Shown: positions 1 to 6,167, numbered from the stretch's first letter. The stretch: 6,217 nt of DNA from Bacteroidota bacterium (GCA_023251595.1 JAHEYM010000254.1:1-6217); one strand, 5' to 3'. The notes: generated by a model not told the origin, from the letters alone. A program made the numbers and translations.

Positions 1-56
1 TGATCTGCGAAACGCGCGATAAATAAAAAATCGTTGTTATTAATAGAACTAATTAA

Positions 57-3029
57 ATGAATTTCCCTCTTCTGAAAAGATTTTCAATATTTATTTCTCT
101 CATAATTATTTTTCCTTTTTTTGTTGAAGCTCAAGTTCCGGAGTGTCTCAGTTTTCCTCCATTTGCTGCAGATGCGAAAGCGGATAAGTGGGTCGATTCT
201 GTTCTGAAATCTTTGAACGTAGATGATCGTATCGGACAACTCATCATGGCTGACGTTCAGCCCACAAAAGAAAAATGGTATCTCGATGGCGTAGCAAGTT
301 TGGTGCAGAGTTATCATATCGGGGGATTGATATTCTTTAAAGGTGGTCCTGTAAAACAGGCTCAGCTTACGAATTATTATCAATCGATTGCACGTTTGCC
401 TTTAATGATTGGAATAGATGGCGAATGGGGATTAGCAATGCGTCTTGATTCTACCATGAAGTTTCCGCATGAGATGACACTCGGTGCGGCGCGAGATGAT
501 TCGTTGGTGTATAAAATGGGGGAGCAAGTTGCAAGAGAATGTAAACGACTGGGCATTCATGTAAATTTTGCGCCAGTTGTGGATGTGAATGATAACCCGT
601 TAAATCCTGTTATCAGTAATCGTTCATTTGGTGAAGAAAAAAAGGAAGTTGCAGAACGAGGCTATCTATATATGAAGGCTTTGCAGGATCACGGAATACT
701 CGCGACTGCAAAACATTTCCCGGGACACGGAAATACGGATCGTGATTCGCATTTGTCGCTGCCGTTGATTAGCAGATCAAGATCTGTGTTGGATACGCTC
801 GAACTCTATCCTTTCGAATCGCTGATTGGTCGCGGACTTGGCGGTATGATGATCGCACATCTTTTCGTTCCCGCGCTTGATGCAACACCAAATATGCCGA
901 CAACTCTTTCGGGTAAAGTCGTCACTGATTTGTTGAGAAATGAAATGTGTTTCAACGGGTTGATTTTTACGGATGCGATGATGATGCGCGGAGTAACTGG
1001 TGTTGCTGAACCCGGTGAGAGAGAATTAAAAGCATTAATTGCCGGCAATGATATATTATTATTTCCGGAGGATGTGCCCCGTGCAATTTCCGCCATCAGA
1101 AATGGAATTTTATCCGGAAGAATTACACAAGCTGAAGTCGATGAACATGTGAAAAGAGTTCTTCGGGTGAAGTATTGGCAAGGTCTTAATCATTATACTC
1201 CAATCGAATTAAAAAATTTGGTGGAAGATCTCAATACCGCAAAAGCAAATGTTTTGAATGGTCAATTGTTCGATTCTTGTATTACGGTTCTCTCTAATAA
1301 AGATAATTTAATCCCTCTGCAGGGACTTGATACCACAAGAATTGCAGTACTCGTTTCGGGTGTTGACAGCACGACGGTTTTCGAACAATATTTGGGCTAT
1401 TATGCCCCGGTTGATGTATTTCATCTTTCCAAAAAAACCATCGGCAACTGGATGGCAGATACTTTATTGAAAACATTATCCACTTACAATGTAATTATTG
1501 TTTCAGTACAGGGAACTTTGATAAGTGCTGATCAGAATTATGGAATCGATGCACGTGTAAATAACTATATAGATGAACTTTCGAAAGATCATAAAGTAAT
1601 TCTTGATATATTCGGAAATGCATATTGTCTGACACGTCTTCCTTCAGCAACAAAAGCCGATGCAGTGATTCTCTCTTATGAAGATTCAAATCCAGTCGGA
1701 AGGACTTCTGCCGGATTAATTTTCGGTGCAAAGGGAGCCTCCGGAAGAATTCCGGTTACACCTGTTTCTGCTTTTCCACGCGGCACAGGGATCCTGATAA
1801 AGCCTACAGGGAAATTGCAGTTTGCATTACCCGAGGCAGTTGGAATGGATTCAAAAAAATTATCGAAGATAGATAGTCTTGCAAAAAACGGAATTGCAGC
1901 CGGTGCCATGCCGGGATGTCAGGTGTTCGTTGCAAAAGATGGGAAAGTCATTTTTCATAAATCTTATGGCTATCACACTTATGACAAAAAGGAACCCGTC
2001 AAAGAAACCGATTTATATGATCTGGCATCGGTTACAAAAATTGCGGCAACCACGATGGCATTGATGAAATTAGTGGATGAGAAGAAAATTAATCTCGATA
2101 AAAAGATTTCTGATTATTTACCCGAACTAAAAACGACCAATAAGAAAGATATTATTTTGCGCGAGATGTTATGTCATCAGGCAGGCTTGGTTCCCTGGAT
2201 TCCTTTTTACAAATCGACAATAACTGACGGTCATTTAAATGATTCGATATATAAGAATACGAAAATGCCTGGATATACTTTGCAAGTGGCTGAAAAATTA
2301 TATATGAAGGACAGCTATGCCGATACCATCTGGAAAACTATAAAAGAATCTCCGCTTAGTGGAGCAGGACGATTTATATACAGCGATCTCACGATGATGA
2401 TTACGAAAAGAATCGTAGAACAGGAATCAGGTCAACCACTTGATTCTTTTGTATATAAAAATTTTTATTCAAAAATGGGTTTGGAAACAATGTGTTTTAA
2501 GCCTCGCGATCGTTTTCCGGCAAACAGAATTGCTCCGACAGAAAATGATCTGACATGGCGTGGACAATTACTCGTGGGTTATGTGCATGATCAAGCGGCA
2601 GCGATGCTCGGAGGCGTTTCCGGTCACGCGGGTCTCTTCTGCGATGCGTTCGATTTGACAGCACTCATGCAGATGATGTTGCAGCATGGAGTATATGGCG
2701 GAGTTCGTTATATAGACTCTGCAACAGTTGCCGATTTTACTAAACAACAATATCCGCTTAATTTTAATCGAAGAGGTATCGGGTTTGACAAACCCGATAT
2801 TCAGAATAATAGAAATGGTTCTGTCATTAAAGCGGCATCAGCAGAAACGTATGGTCACACCGGGTTTACAGGAAATGTCGTATGGACCGATCCGAAATAT
2901 AATCTAACGTATGTCTTTCTTTCAAACCGTTGCAATCCCGTTGCAGAGAATCCGAAATTAGTGAATATGAATATTCGTACAGATATTCAACAAGTGATAT
3001 ATGATTCAATGAATCTTGAGAAGAGATAA
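57..3029 (+). CDS. Secreted GH3 beta-N-acetylglucosaminidase (NagZ-type) fused to AmiE-like serine hydrolase
   Basis: Predicted exported two-enzyme protein of peptidoglycan turnover. Residues 1-25 form a signal peptide with a basic start, a long hydrophobic core and a VEA|Q cleavage site. There is no lipobox, so it is probably periplasmic. A GH3 catalytic barrel spans about 50-380: the NagZ signature KHFPGHG starts at K219, with the Asp/His acid-base pair D230 and H232, and the likely nucleophile D306 in FTDAMMM. A GH3 C-terminal-like domain follows (about 395-575, ending GASGRIPVTP). Residues about 590-975 are a class C beta-lactamase-like hydrolase with S658-V-T-K661, Y775-S-D and H934-T-G. 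In Bacillus subtilis the same activities are separate neighbouring proteins: NagZ, which removes GlcNAc, and AmiE, which cleaves peptide from MurNAc. The natural reading is sequential trimming of muropeptides; this substrate assignment is inference. All catalytic motifs are present. The ATG at 57 is chosen because it begins the signal peptide; no Shine-Dalgarno site is seen. bshA follows 56 bases later. Confidence 0.93.
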   Translation: MNFPLLKRFSIFISLIIIFPFFVEAQVPECLSFPPFAADAKADKWVDSVLKSLNVDDRIGQLIMADVQPTKEKWYLDGVASLVQSYHIGGLIFFKGGPVKQAQLTNYYQSIARLPLMIGIDGEWGLAMRLDSTMKFPHEMTLGAARDDSLVYKMGEQVARECKRLGIHVNFAPVVDVNDNPLNPVISNRSFGEEKKEVAERGYLYMKALQDHGILATAKHFPGHGNTDRDSHLSLPLISRSRSVLDTLELYPFESLIGRGLGGMMIAHLFVPALDATPNMPTTLSGKVVTDLLRNEMCFNGLIFTDAMMMRGVTGVAEPGERELKALIAGNDILLFPEDVPRAISAIRNGILSGRITQAEVDEHVKRVLRVKYWQGLNHYTPIELKNLVEDLNTAKANVLNGQLFDSCITVLSNKDNLIPLQGLDTTRIAVLVSGVDSTTVFEQYLGYYAPVDVFHLSKKTIGNWMADTLLKTLSTYNVIIVSVQGTLISADQNYGIDARVNNYIDELSKDHKVILDIFGNAYCLTRLPSATKADAVILSYEDSNPVGRTSAGLIFGAKGASGRIPVTPVSAFPRGTGILIKPTGKLQFALPEAVGMDSKKLSKIDSLAKNGIAAGAMPGCQVFVAKDGKVIFHKSYGYHTYDKKEPVKETDLYDLASVTKIAATTMALMKLVDEKKINLDKKISDYLPELKTTNKKDIILREMLCHQAGLVPWIPFYKSTITDGHLNDSIYKNTKMPGYTLQVAEKLYMKDSYADTIWKTIKESPLSGAGRFIYSDLTMMITKRIVEQESGQPLDSFVYKNFYSKMGLETMCFKPRDRFPANRIAPTENDLTWRGQLLVGYVHDQAAAMLGGVSGHAGLFCDAFDLTALMQMMLQHGVYGGVRYIDSATVADFTKQQYPLNFNRRGIGFDKPDIQNNRNGSVIKAASAETYGHTGFTGNVVWTDPKYNLTYVFLSNRCNPVAENPKLVNMNIRTDIQQVIYDSMNLEKR

Positions 3030-3038
3030 TGAAATTAT

Positions 3039-3064
3039 CATCCCGAACGAAGAGAGGGAACCCT
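3039..3064. repeat. Fragment of a dispersed intergenic repeat (CATCCCGAACGAAG type)
   Basis: The gap between the fusion gene and bshA contains CATCCCGAACGAAG followed by AGAGGGAACCCT. From memory this resembles a family of short interspersed repeats (ATCCCGAACGAAGTGAGGGATC-like) found in intergenic regions of many Bacteroidota and other genomes. A short TCCC (3041-3044) / GGGA (3056-3059) pairing is possible, and loosely complementary AT-rich flanks lie on both sides. It is not a convincing terminator because no T-run follows. Family membership rests on recall rather than a second copy in this window. Confidence 0.45.
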
Positions 3065-3085
3065 AATGAATTAAAAAGCTGTTAA

Positions 3086-4222
3086 ATGAAAATAGGAGTT
3101 TTGTGTTATCCAACGTATGGCGGATCTGGCGTAATTGCAACGGAACTTGGGAAAGCGCTTGCATTGCGTGGACATGAAATTCATTTTATTTCATACAGTC
3201 AGCCGGTTCGTCTCGATATGTTTTCCGATAATCTGAGATATCACGAAGTACCGGTAATGGATTATCCGCTATTTGAATACATTCCTTATGAAACGGAATT
3301 AACGAGTAAATTGGTTGAAGTTGTTCGTTTCGAAAAATTGGATTTAGTTCATGTTCATTATGCCATCCCACACGCATCTGTGGCATATATGGCGCGACAA
3401 ATCTTGATTTCCGAAGGGCGATATGTCCCATTCGTCACAACGCTTCATGGTACTGATATTACTTTGGTTGGGAGAGATGCGAGTTTTATTCCAGTCGTTA
3501 CATTTGCTATAAATGAATCGGATGCAGTGACTGCCGTTTCACAAAGTCTGAAAGATACAACTTTACATTCCTTCAACATTAAAAAAGATATTGTGGTTAT
3601 TCCCAACTTTATAGATTTAAAACGGTTTTCAAAAAAACCACGGGAACATTTCAGAAAAGCAATTGCGCCTTTGAATGAAAGATTAATTTGTCATACATCT
3701 AATTTCAGAAAAGTAAAAAGAGTACAGGATGTGGTGAAGGTGTTTTTAAAATTACAGGAAACCATCCCATCTAAATTATTATTGATTGGAGATGGTCCCG
3801 AACGTGCTTCTATTGAACGTGAGTGTAGAGAATGTGAGGTTGCAGAAAATATAAGATTTCTGGGGAAACAGGATGCGATCGAAGAAATTTTGTCCGTCTG
3901 CGATTTATTTATTCTTCCATCAGAAACAGAAAGTTTTGGTCTCGCGGCGTTGGAAGCAATGGCTTGCCAACTGCCTGTTATTTCTACGGAATCGGGTGGT
4001 ATTCCCGAATTAAATATTCATGGAGTTACAGGTTATAATTGCAGAGTAGGGGATATTGATGATATGGTGAAACATGCCTCAATGATTTTGAGTGATGAAA
4101 ATACGTTTCAAAATTTCAGAAGCAACGCGCTCGAGCAAGCGAAGAAATTCGATATATCTATAATTGCACCGATGTATGAAAAGATGTATCAGAAAGTGCT
4201 GGAATTAACAATTAACAATTAA
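3086..4222 (+). CDS. bshA: N-acetyl-alpha-D-glucosaminyl L-malate synthase BshA (bacillithiol biosynthesis)
   Basis: Cytoplasmic GT4-family, GT-B fold glycosyltransferase that transfers GlcNAc from UDP-GlcNAc to L-malate, the first step of bacillithiol synthesis. BshB deacetylase and BshC cysteine ligase act next; neither is in this window. The N-terminus has the BshA signature CYPTYGGSGV (residues 7-16; glycine-rich loop G12-G13-S14-G15), then ELGKALALRGHEIHFIS, HVHYAIPHA (89-97) and HGTD (121-124). The C-terminal nucleotide-sugar domain has SNFRKVKR (205-212), GDGPER (235-240), the GT4 E-x7-E motif (E282...E290) and ESGGIPE (302-308). The length of 378 aa is normal for BshA. The ATG at 3086 starts the first beta strand directly, so no other start is plausible; no Shine-Dalgarno site is visible. 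The last residues (LTINN) are encoded by a tandem heptamer repeat and are probably not part of the ancestral protein. Possibly co-transcribed with the upstream gene. Confidence 0.95.
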   Translation: MKIGVLCYPTYGGSGVIATELGKALALRGHEIHFISYSQPVRLDMFSDNLRYHEVPVMDYPLFEYIPYETELTSKLVEVVRFEKLDLVHVHYAIPHASVAYMARQILISEGRYVPFVTTLHGTDITLVGRDASFIPVVTFAINESDAVTAVSQSLKDTTLHSFNIKKDIVVIPNFIDLKRFSKKPREHFRKAIAPLNERLICHTSNFRKVKRVQDVVKVFLKLQETIPSKLLLIGDGPERASIERECRECEVAENIRFLGKQDAIEEILSVCDLFILPSETESFGLAALEAMACQLPVISTESGGIPELNIHGVTGYNCRVGDIDDMVKHASMILSDENTFQNFRSNALEQAKKFDISIIAPMYEKMYQKVLELTINN

Positions 4223-4254
4223 CAGTAGTCAGTAGTCAGTAGTCAGTAGTCAGT
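4203..4254. repeat. Two fused 7-bp tandem arrays: AATTAAC x3 then AGTAGTC x4
   Basis: Three perfect copies of AATTAAC (4203-4223) run without interruption into four perfect copies of AGTAGTC (4224-4251) plus AGT (4252-4254). Both arrays have a 7-base period and keep the same phase, sharing A, T and C at unit positions 1, 3 and 7. The first array overlaps the end of bshA and supplies its stop codon (4220-4222). The pattern is like the short tandemly repeated heptamers described in cyanobacteria and also seen in intergenic regions of Bacteroidota. Slipped-strand change in copy number is a plausible origin. Confidence 0.93.
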
Positions 4255-4264
4255 TTTTGATTCG

Positions 4265-4288
4265 TTAATCCTGAAAGGATTAATTTTT
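4265..4288 (+). terminator. Intrinsic terminator of bshA, overlapping the stop of the convergent gene
   Basis: A perfect 8-bp stem, TTAATCCT (4265-4272) and AGGATTAA (4276-4283), closes a GAA loop and is followed at once by TTTTT (4284-4288). It lies 42 bases after the bshA stop, the expected arrangement for factor-independent termination on the + strand. On the - strand the hairpin has no adjacent U-run, so it would stop convergent transcription less well. Its right arm contains the stop codon (4280-4282) of the opposing gene. The stem is AT-rich, so strength is uncertain. Confidence 0.7.
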
Positions 4289-5236
4289 GACAAACCTCAA
4301 TGTTTCATCCCGGTTATCTCCAACAACTCTCAAAATATATATTCCCTGCGCAAGTTGATTTACATATATATCTGGGAAACGATTGTCAAATAATTTTTCA
4401 ATCAAAATTTTTCCATCCATACTTTCAATCGTTATCGATTTTGAACTTCCTTCAGCCAAATCAATATGCAGAATATCCTCAGTCGGATTTGGAAAGATAT
4501 TAATGTGATCTTTAGAATTTATTTCAGAAGTAATTCCCAATGGGACCGGACTCCATATATATACTTGTCCCGAATCGGGTAAGATGCTGATCGTTGTGTA
4601 GAATGTTGTTGCTGAGGGTGCAGGTGAGGATGTTGAATTGTTCAACGTCTGATAATCGAGCGTGCTGTTCATTATGCCGATCGTGGCGGTGAGCGCGGGG
4701 TTCGTTCTGTTGTTGTAGAAGAATTTGATGACATTTGTACCTTCGTATAATTTTAGTTGAAAAGTGAGACTGTCGTTTGTCGGACCGCTTAATCCGCCAT
4801 ATAATGCAGCGTTATTCCATTCGAATGTAAAAATTCTGTTGGGTGAAGTTCCGGTCGTTTGATAATAGCCGGCTCTTCCTGTGCAATCCAGATCATCCCA
4901 AAAAGGACAAATCATACCTTGCCCGTTTGCAATATTTGCCAATTCGGAAAGTGAATTTGTACCGGTTGCAGTAAATCCAATATAATTTGCAAGCGAAATA
5001 AAACCGTTTGAGTTTGCAGAAAAGAAAGTGTAATTCGATCCGCAAAAATTAAAAGTAAATCCGATTTGAATATTCTGTTGTGTAAAATCATCACCCGAAA
5101 TACTTGCCAATGTTCCTGTCGTTGCAATACTCACGAAAGGGGAAGTTGAAGTACTGAAAGAGTAAGAGGCAGCGGTTTGGGAAAAAGAGGTATAGATTAT
5201 AATGCAGCAGAGAAGGGTGAAGAGGAGTTTTTTCAT
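4280..5236 (-). CDS. Secreted T9SS cargo protein with type A C-terminal sorting domain, function unknown
   Basis: A 318-residue exported protein. Residues 1-20 are a signal peptide (MKK, hydrophobic core, FSQ end). Residues about 24-230 look like a beta-sandwich module repeatedly found in Bacteroidota secreted proteins: IGFTFNFCG, SNGFISL (76-82), CPFWDDLDC (110-118), NRIFTFEWNN and LKLYEGTNVIKFFY. It lacks any catalytic motif I recognise; C110 and C118 could form a disulfide. Residues about 245-318 are a T9SS type A sorting domain: NIFPNPTEDILHIDL, then GIYILRV and the final RFVKN. This tail directs passage through the type IX system and is normally removed at the surface. Reading continues upstream to an ATG at 5311, but that extension would be translated through a repeat hairpin and the promoter and would bury the signal peptide. 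The start at 5236 is therefore chosen. The gene is monocistronic and convergent with bshA. A role in adhesion or the extracellular matrix is only a guess. Confidence 0.87.
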   Translation of the reverse strand: MKKLLFTLLCCIIIYTSFSQTAASYSFSTSTSPFVSIATTGTLASISGDDFTQQNIQIGFTFNFCGSNYTFFSANSNGFISLANYIGFTATGTNSLSELANIANGQGMICPFWDDLDCTGRAGYYQTTGTSPNRIFTFEWNNAALYGGLSGPTNDSLTFQLKLYEGTNVIKFFYNNRTNPALTATIGIMNSTLDYQTLNNSTSSPAPSATTFYTTISILPDSGQVYIWSPVPLGITSEINSKDHINIFPNPTEDILHIDLAEGSSKSITIESMDGKILIEKLFDNRFPDIYVNQLAQGIYILRVVGDNRDETLRFVKN

Positions 5237-5253
5237 TTTAAGAATTAAGAGTA

Positions 5254-5285
5254 CAAATATACAAATTTCACCGCATTTTATCAGA
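5254..5285 (-). promoter_or_regulatory. Bacteroidota-type promoter of the T9SS cargo gene
   Basis: On the - strand TATATTTG (5261 down to 5254) is a perfect match to the Bacteroidota -7 consensus TAnnTTTG. Twenty bases upstream is TCTG (5285-5282), a weak form of the -33 TTTG box at acceptable spacing. The -7 box ends 17 bases before the ATG at 5236, implying a very short leader. This placement fits the start at 5236 and excludes one at 5311. Confidence 0.65.
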
Positions 5286-5300
5286 GCCTTGTCATGTGAG

Positions 5301-5370
5301 GGTTCGACCACTTCGTGGTCGTAAAATTAATGGTCGTTAATTCTATAAACGTTTGATAACTTCGTTATCA
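5301..5370 (+). repeat. REP-like double-hairpin repeat, copy A (direct)
   Basis: Two TTC-loop hairpins in the same orientation. The first is CGACCAC-TTC-GTGGTCG (5305-5321), preceded by GGTT. The second is TGATAAC-TTC-GTTATCA (5354-5370), preceded by CGTT. A 32-base AT-rich spacer separates them and ends in TTCTATAAACGTT, shared with copy C. The spacer also holds a second TGGTCG (5331-5336) that could pair with the first arm CGACCA, giving an alternative fold. The copy lies about 20 bases upstream of the T9SS gene promoter. Confidence 0.9.
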
Positions 5371-5509
5371 TAATTATTATGGGTTAATATTATTATCGGC
5401 GGTTCGGTTTGTGGCAAATGCTTGATGCTTTTGTTTTCAATAGGGCGAAATAACGAGTCATTCATACAGCTAAATATTCAAGGAAATTTAATCAATCCTA
5501 ATATTGCAA
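5371..5509. other. AT-rich gap between repeat copies A and B, no supported gene
   Basis: These 139 bases are bounded by two oppositely oriented repeat copies. I see no RNA gene, terminator or clear promoter. A short reading frame crosses it on the + strand (ATG at 5422) but continues through repeat copy B and into the end of the transposase, so it is unlikely to be coding. A very weak AATAAC/GTCATT pairing at 5449-5462 might be an eroded hairpin relative. Confidence 0.6.
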
Positions 5510-5580
5510 AATCACGAAGTGATTCAACGTTTGTAGGAAATGGATGGTGTGTCGAATTTACGATGCCGGAGGTATCGAAC
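5509..5580 (-). repeat. REP-like double-hairpin repeat, copy B (inverted)
   Basis: Read on the - strand this copy has the same order as the other two. GTT is followed by CGATACC-TCC-GGCATCG (5577-5561; one A/C mismatch in a 7-bp stem). A 35-base spacer ends CTACAAACGTT. Then comes a hairpin with stem AATCAC-TTC-GTGATT (5524-5510). Total length, spacer size, the TAnAAACGTT block and hairpin positions match copies A and C even though the stems differ. It lies 47 bases beyond the transposase stop codon, in the same orientation as the transposase gene. Confidence 0.82.
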
Positions 5581-5627
5581 AACATACTTCTGTTTCGCAA
5601 CCCTTTCTGTGTGTTGATCAAAACTAT

Positions 5628-6077
5628 TTAATCAAATACGTATAGTTCATCATAATCTACATTAAAGTTTTTCAAAAAAGTAATATATTCTTCTTCAAAA
5701 GTCATTTTTCTATGATGCGTTTTTTGATTCATGATGTATTTGATGATCATGTCCAACTGCGAGTGCCCATAAGAAAAGGCTCCAAATCCTTTTTGCCAAT
5801 TGAATTGGAATTTCGATAGTTTTTCGTCTTTAATAAAATCGTTTGATGATTTTTTTACCTCCCTTACCAGATCAGAGATCGTACACGTAGGTTTCATTCC
5901 TATCAGAAAATGAATATGATCCGGCATTCCGTTAATTGCCAGCATTTTTTGTTGTTTTGTTTGAACTATACCGGTTATATATTTATATAGTCGTTCTTCC
6001 CAATCAGCGTGAATTAATTTTTCTCTTCCTTTTGTGGAAAATACAATCATAATGTAGAGTTGCGTATATGTAGACAT
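5628..6077 (-). CDS. HUH/Y1 transposase, IS200/IS605 TnpA or RAYT type
   Basis: Single-domain Y1 transposase (Y1_Tnp family), 149 aa, the usual length for this group. These enzymes cut and rejoin single-stranded DNA next to hairpins through a 5'-phosphotyrosine link. The HUH metal motif is H54-I55-H56 (in MPDHIHFL). The catalytic tyrosine is Y103 in AFSYGHSQ, with Q107 four residues on, as in the Tyr/Gln pair of IS608 TnpA. The N-terminal YTQLYIMIVF strand, SDLVREVKKSSNDFI helix, FNWQKGFGAFSY and C-terminal KYIMNQ...HHRK...FEEEY follow a family common in Bacteroidota. No frameshift, stop or lost catalytic residue is seen, so it may be active. No tnpB lies nearby. The ATG at 6077 is chosen because MSTYTQLY matches the family N-terminus; no Shine-Dalgarno site is visible. 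A repeat hairpin (6092-6108) lies in the leader region and could affect expression. RAYT versus classical IS200 is not settled by the protein alone. Confidence 0.93.
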   Translation of the reverse strand: MSTYTQLYIMIVFSTKGREKLIHADWEERLYKYITGIVQTKQQKMLAINGMPDHIHFLIGMKPTCTISDLVREVKKSSNDFIKDEKLSKFQFNWQKGFGAFSYGHSQLDMIIKYIMNQKTHHRKMTFEEEYITFLKNFNVDYDELYVFD

Positions 6078-6087
6078 ATTGTGCTAT

Positions 6088-6167
6088 GGTTCGACCACTT
6101 CCTGGTCGTCAAATTATCCGGGTTTCATTTTCTATAAACGTTTGACCACTTCGTGGTCATTTTTTTT
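6088..6167 (+). repeat. REP-like double-hairpin repeat, copy C (direct), with trailing T-run
   Basis: Same layout as copy A. GGTT precedes CGACCAC-TTC-CTGGTCG (6092-6108; a 6-bp stem because C6098 faces C6102). A 34-base spacer ends TTCTATAAACGTT, and then comes a perfect TGACCAC-TTC-GTGGTCA (6143-6159). Eight T residues follow (6160-6167), so this copy also looks like an intrinsic terminator on the + strand, although no + gene precedes it. It begins 11 bases upstream of the transposase start codon. Confidence 0.9.

Larger units (their letters stand above)
5509..6159. mobile_element. Probable REP/transposase unit: transposase between inverted repeat copies B and C
   Basis: The transposase is enclosed by two oppositely oriented double-hairpin copies, with the GTTCGA-type hairpin innermost and the GTTTGA-type hairpin outermost on each side. 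Copy A may be a further non-autonomous copy or the real left end. IS200/IS605 elements end in hairpins recognised by TnpA, and RAYT genes are flanked by REP pairs; both models fit. Exact ends cannot be set from one sequence because these elements make no target-site duplication. Confidence 0.55.

Noticed and set aside
1..56. Promoter for the fusion gene
   Set aside because: No TAnnTTTG box or spaced TTTG pair is seen; the true promoter may lie before the window.
806..1096. 96-codon reading frame on the - strand inside the fusion gene, and similar frames at 84-383, 1495-1731, 1676-1909, 2568-2750 and 3186-3431
   Set aside because: All lie opposite strongly supported genes with complete catalytic motifs and show no domain or export signal of their own.
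5237..5311. Longer start (ATG at 5311) for the T9SS cargo gene
   Set aside because: It would add 25 residues before an evident signal peptide, begins inside the copy A hairpin and includes the TATATTTG promoter box, so it is not a plausible coding start.
5449..5462. Possible fourth repeat copy (AATAAC-GA-GTCATT, with GGTTCGG at 5401)
   Set aside because: The stem has a mismatch, the loop is only two bases, and the CTATAAACGTT spacer block is absent; too weak to call.
5422..5631. 69-codon reading frame on the + strand
   Set aside because: It runs through the inverted repeat copy B and overlaps the transposase stop codon; the translation has no recognisable domain and there is no start signal.
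5301..6159. CRISPR array
   Set aside because: Only three copies, one of them inverted, with irregular spacing and a transposase between; no regular repeat-spacer pattern and no cas genes.
5509..6159. Complete IS605-type element with tnpB
   Set aside because: No TnpB/IscB-like frame and no space for one; only the tnpA-type gene is present, which fits IS200 or RAYT.
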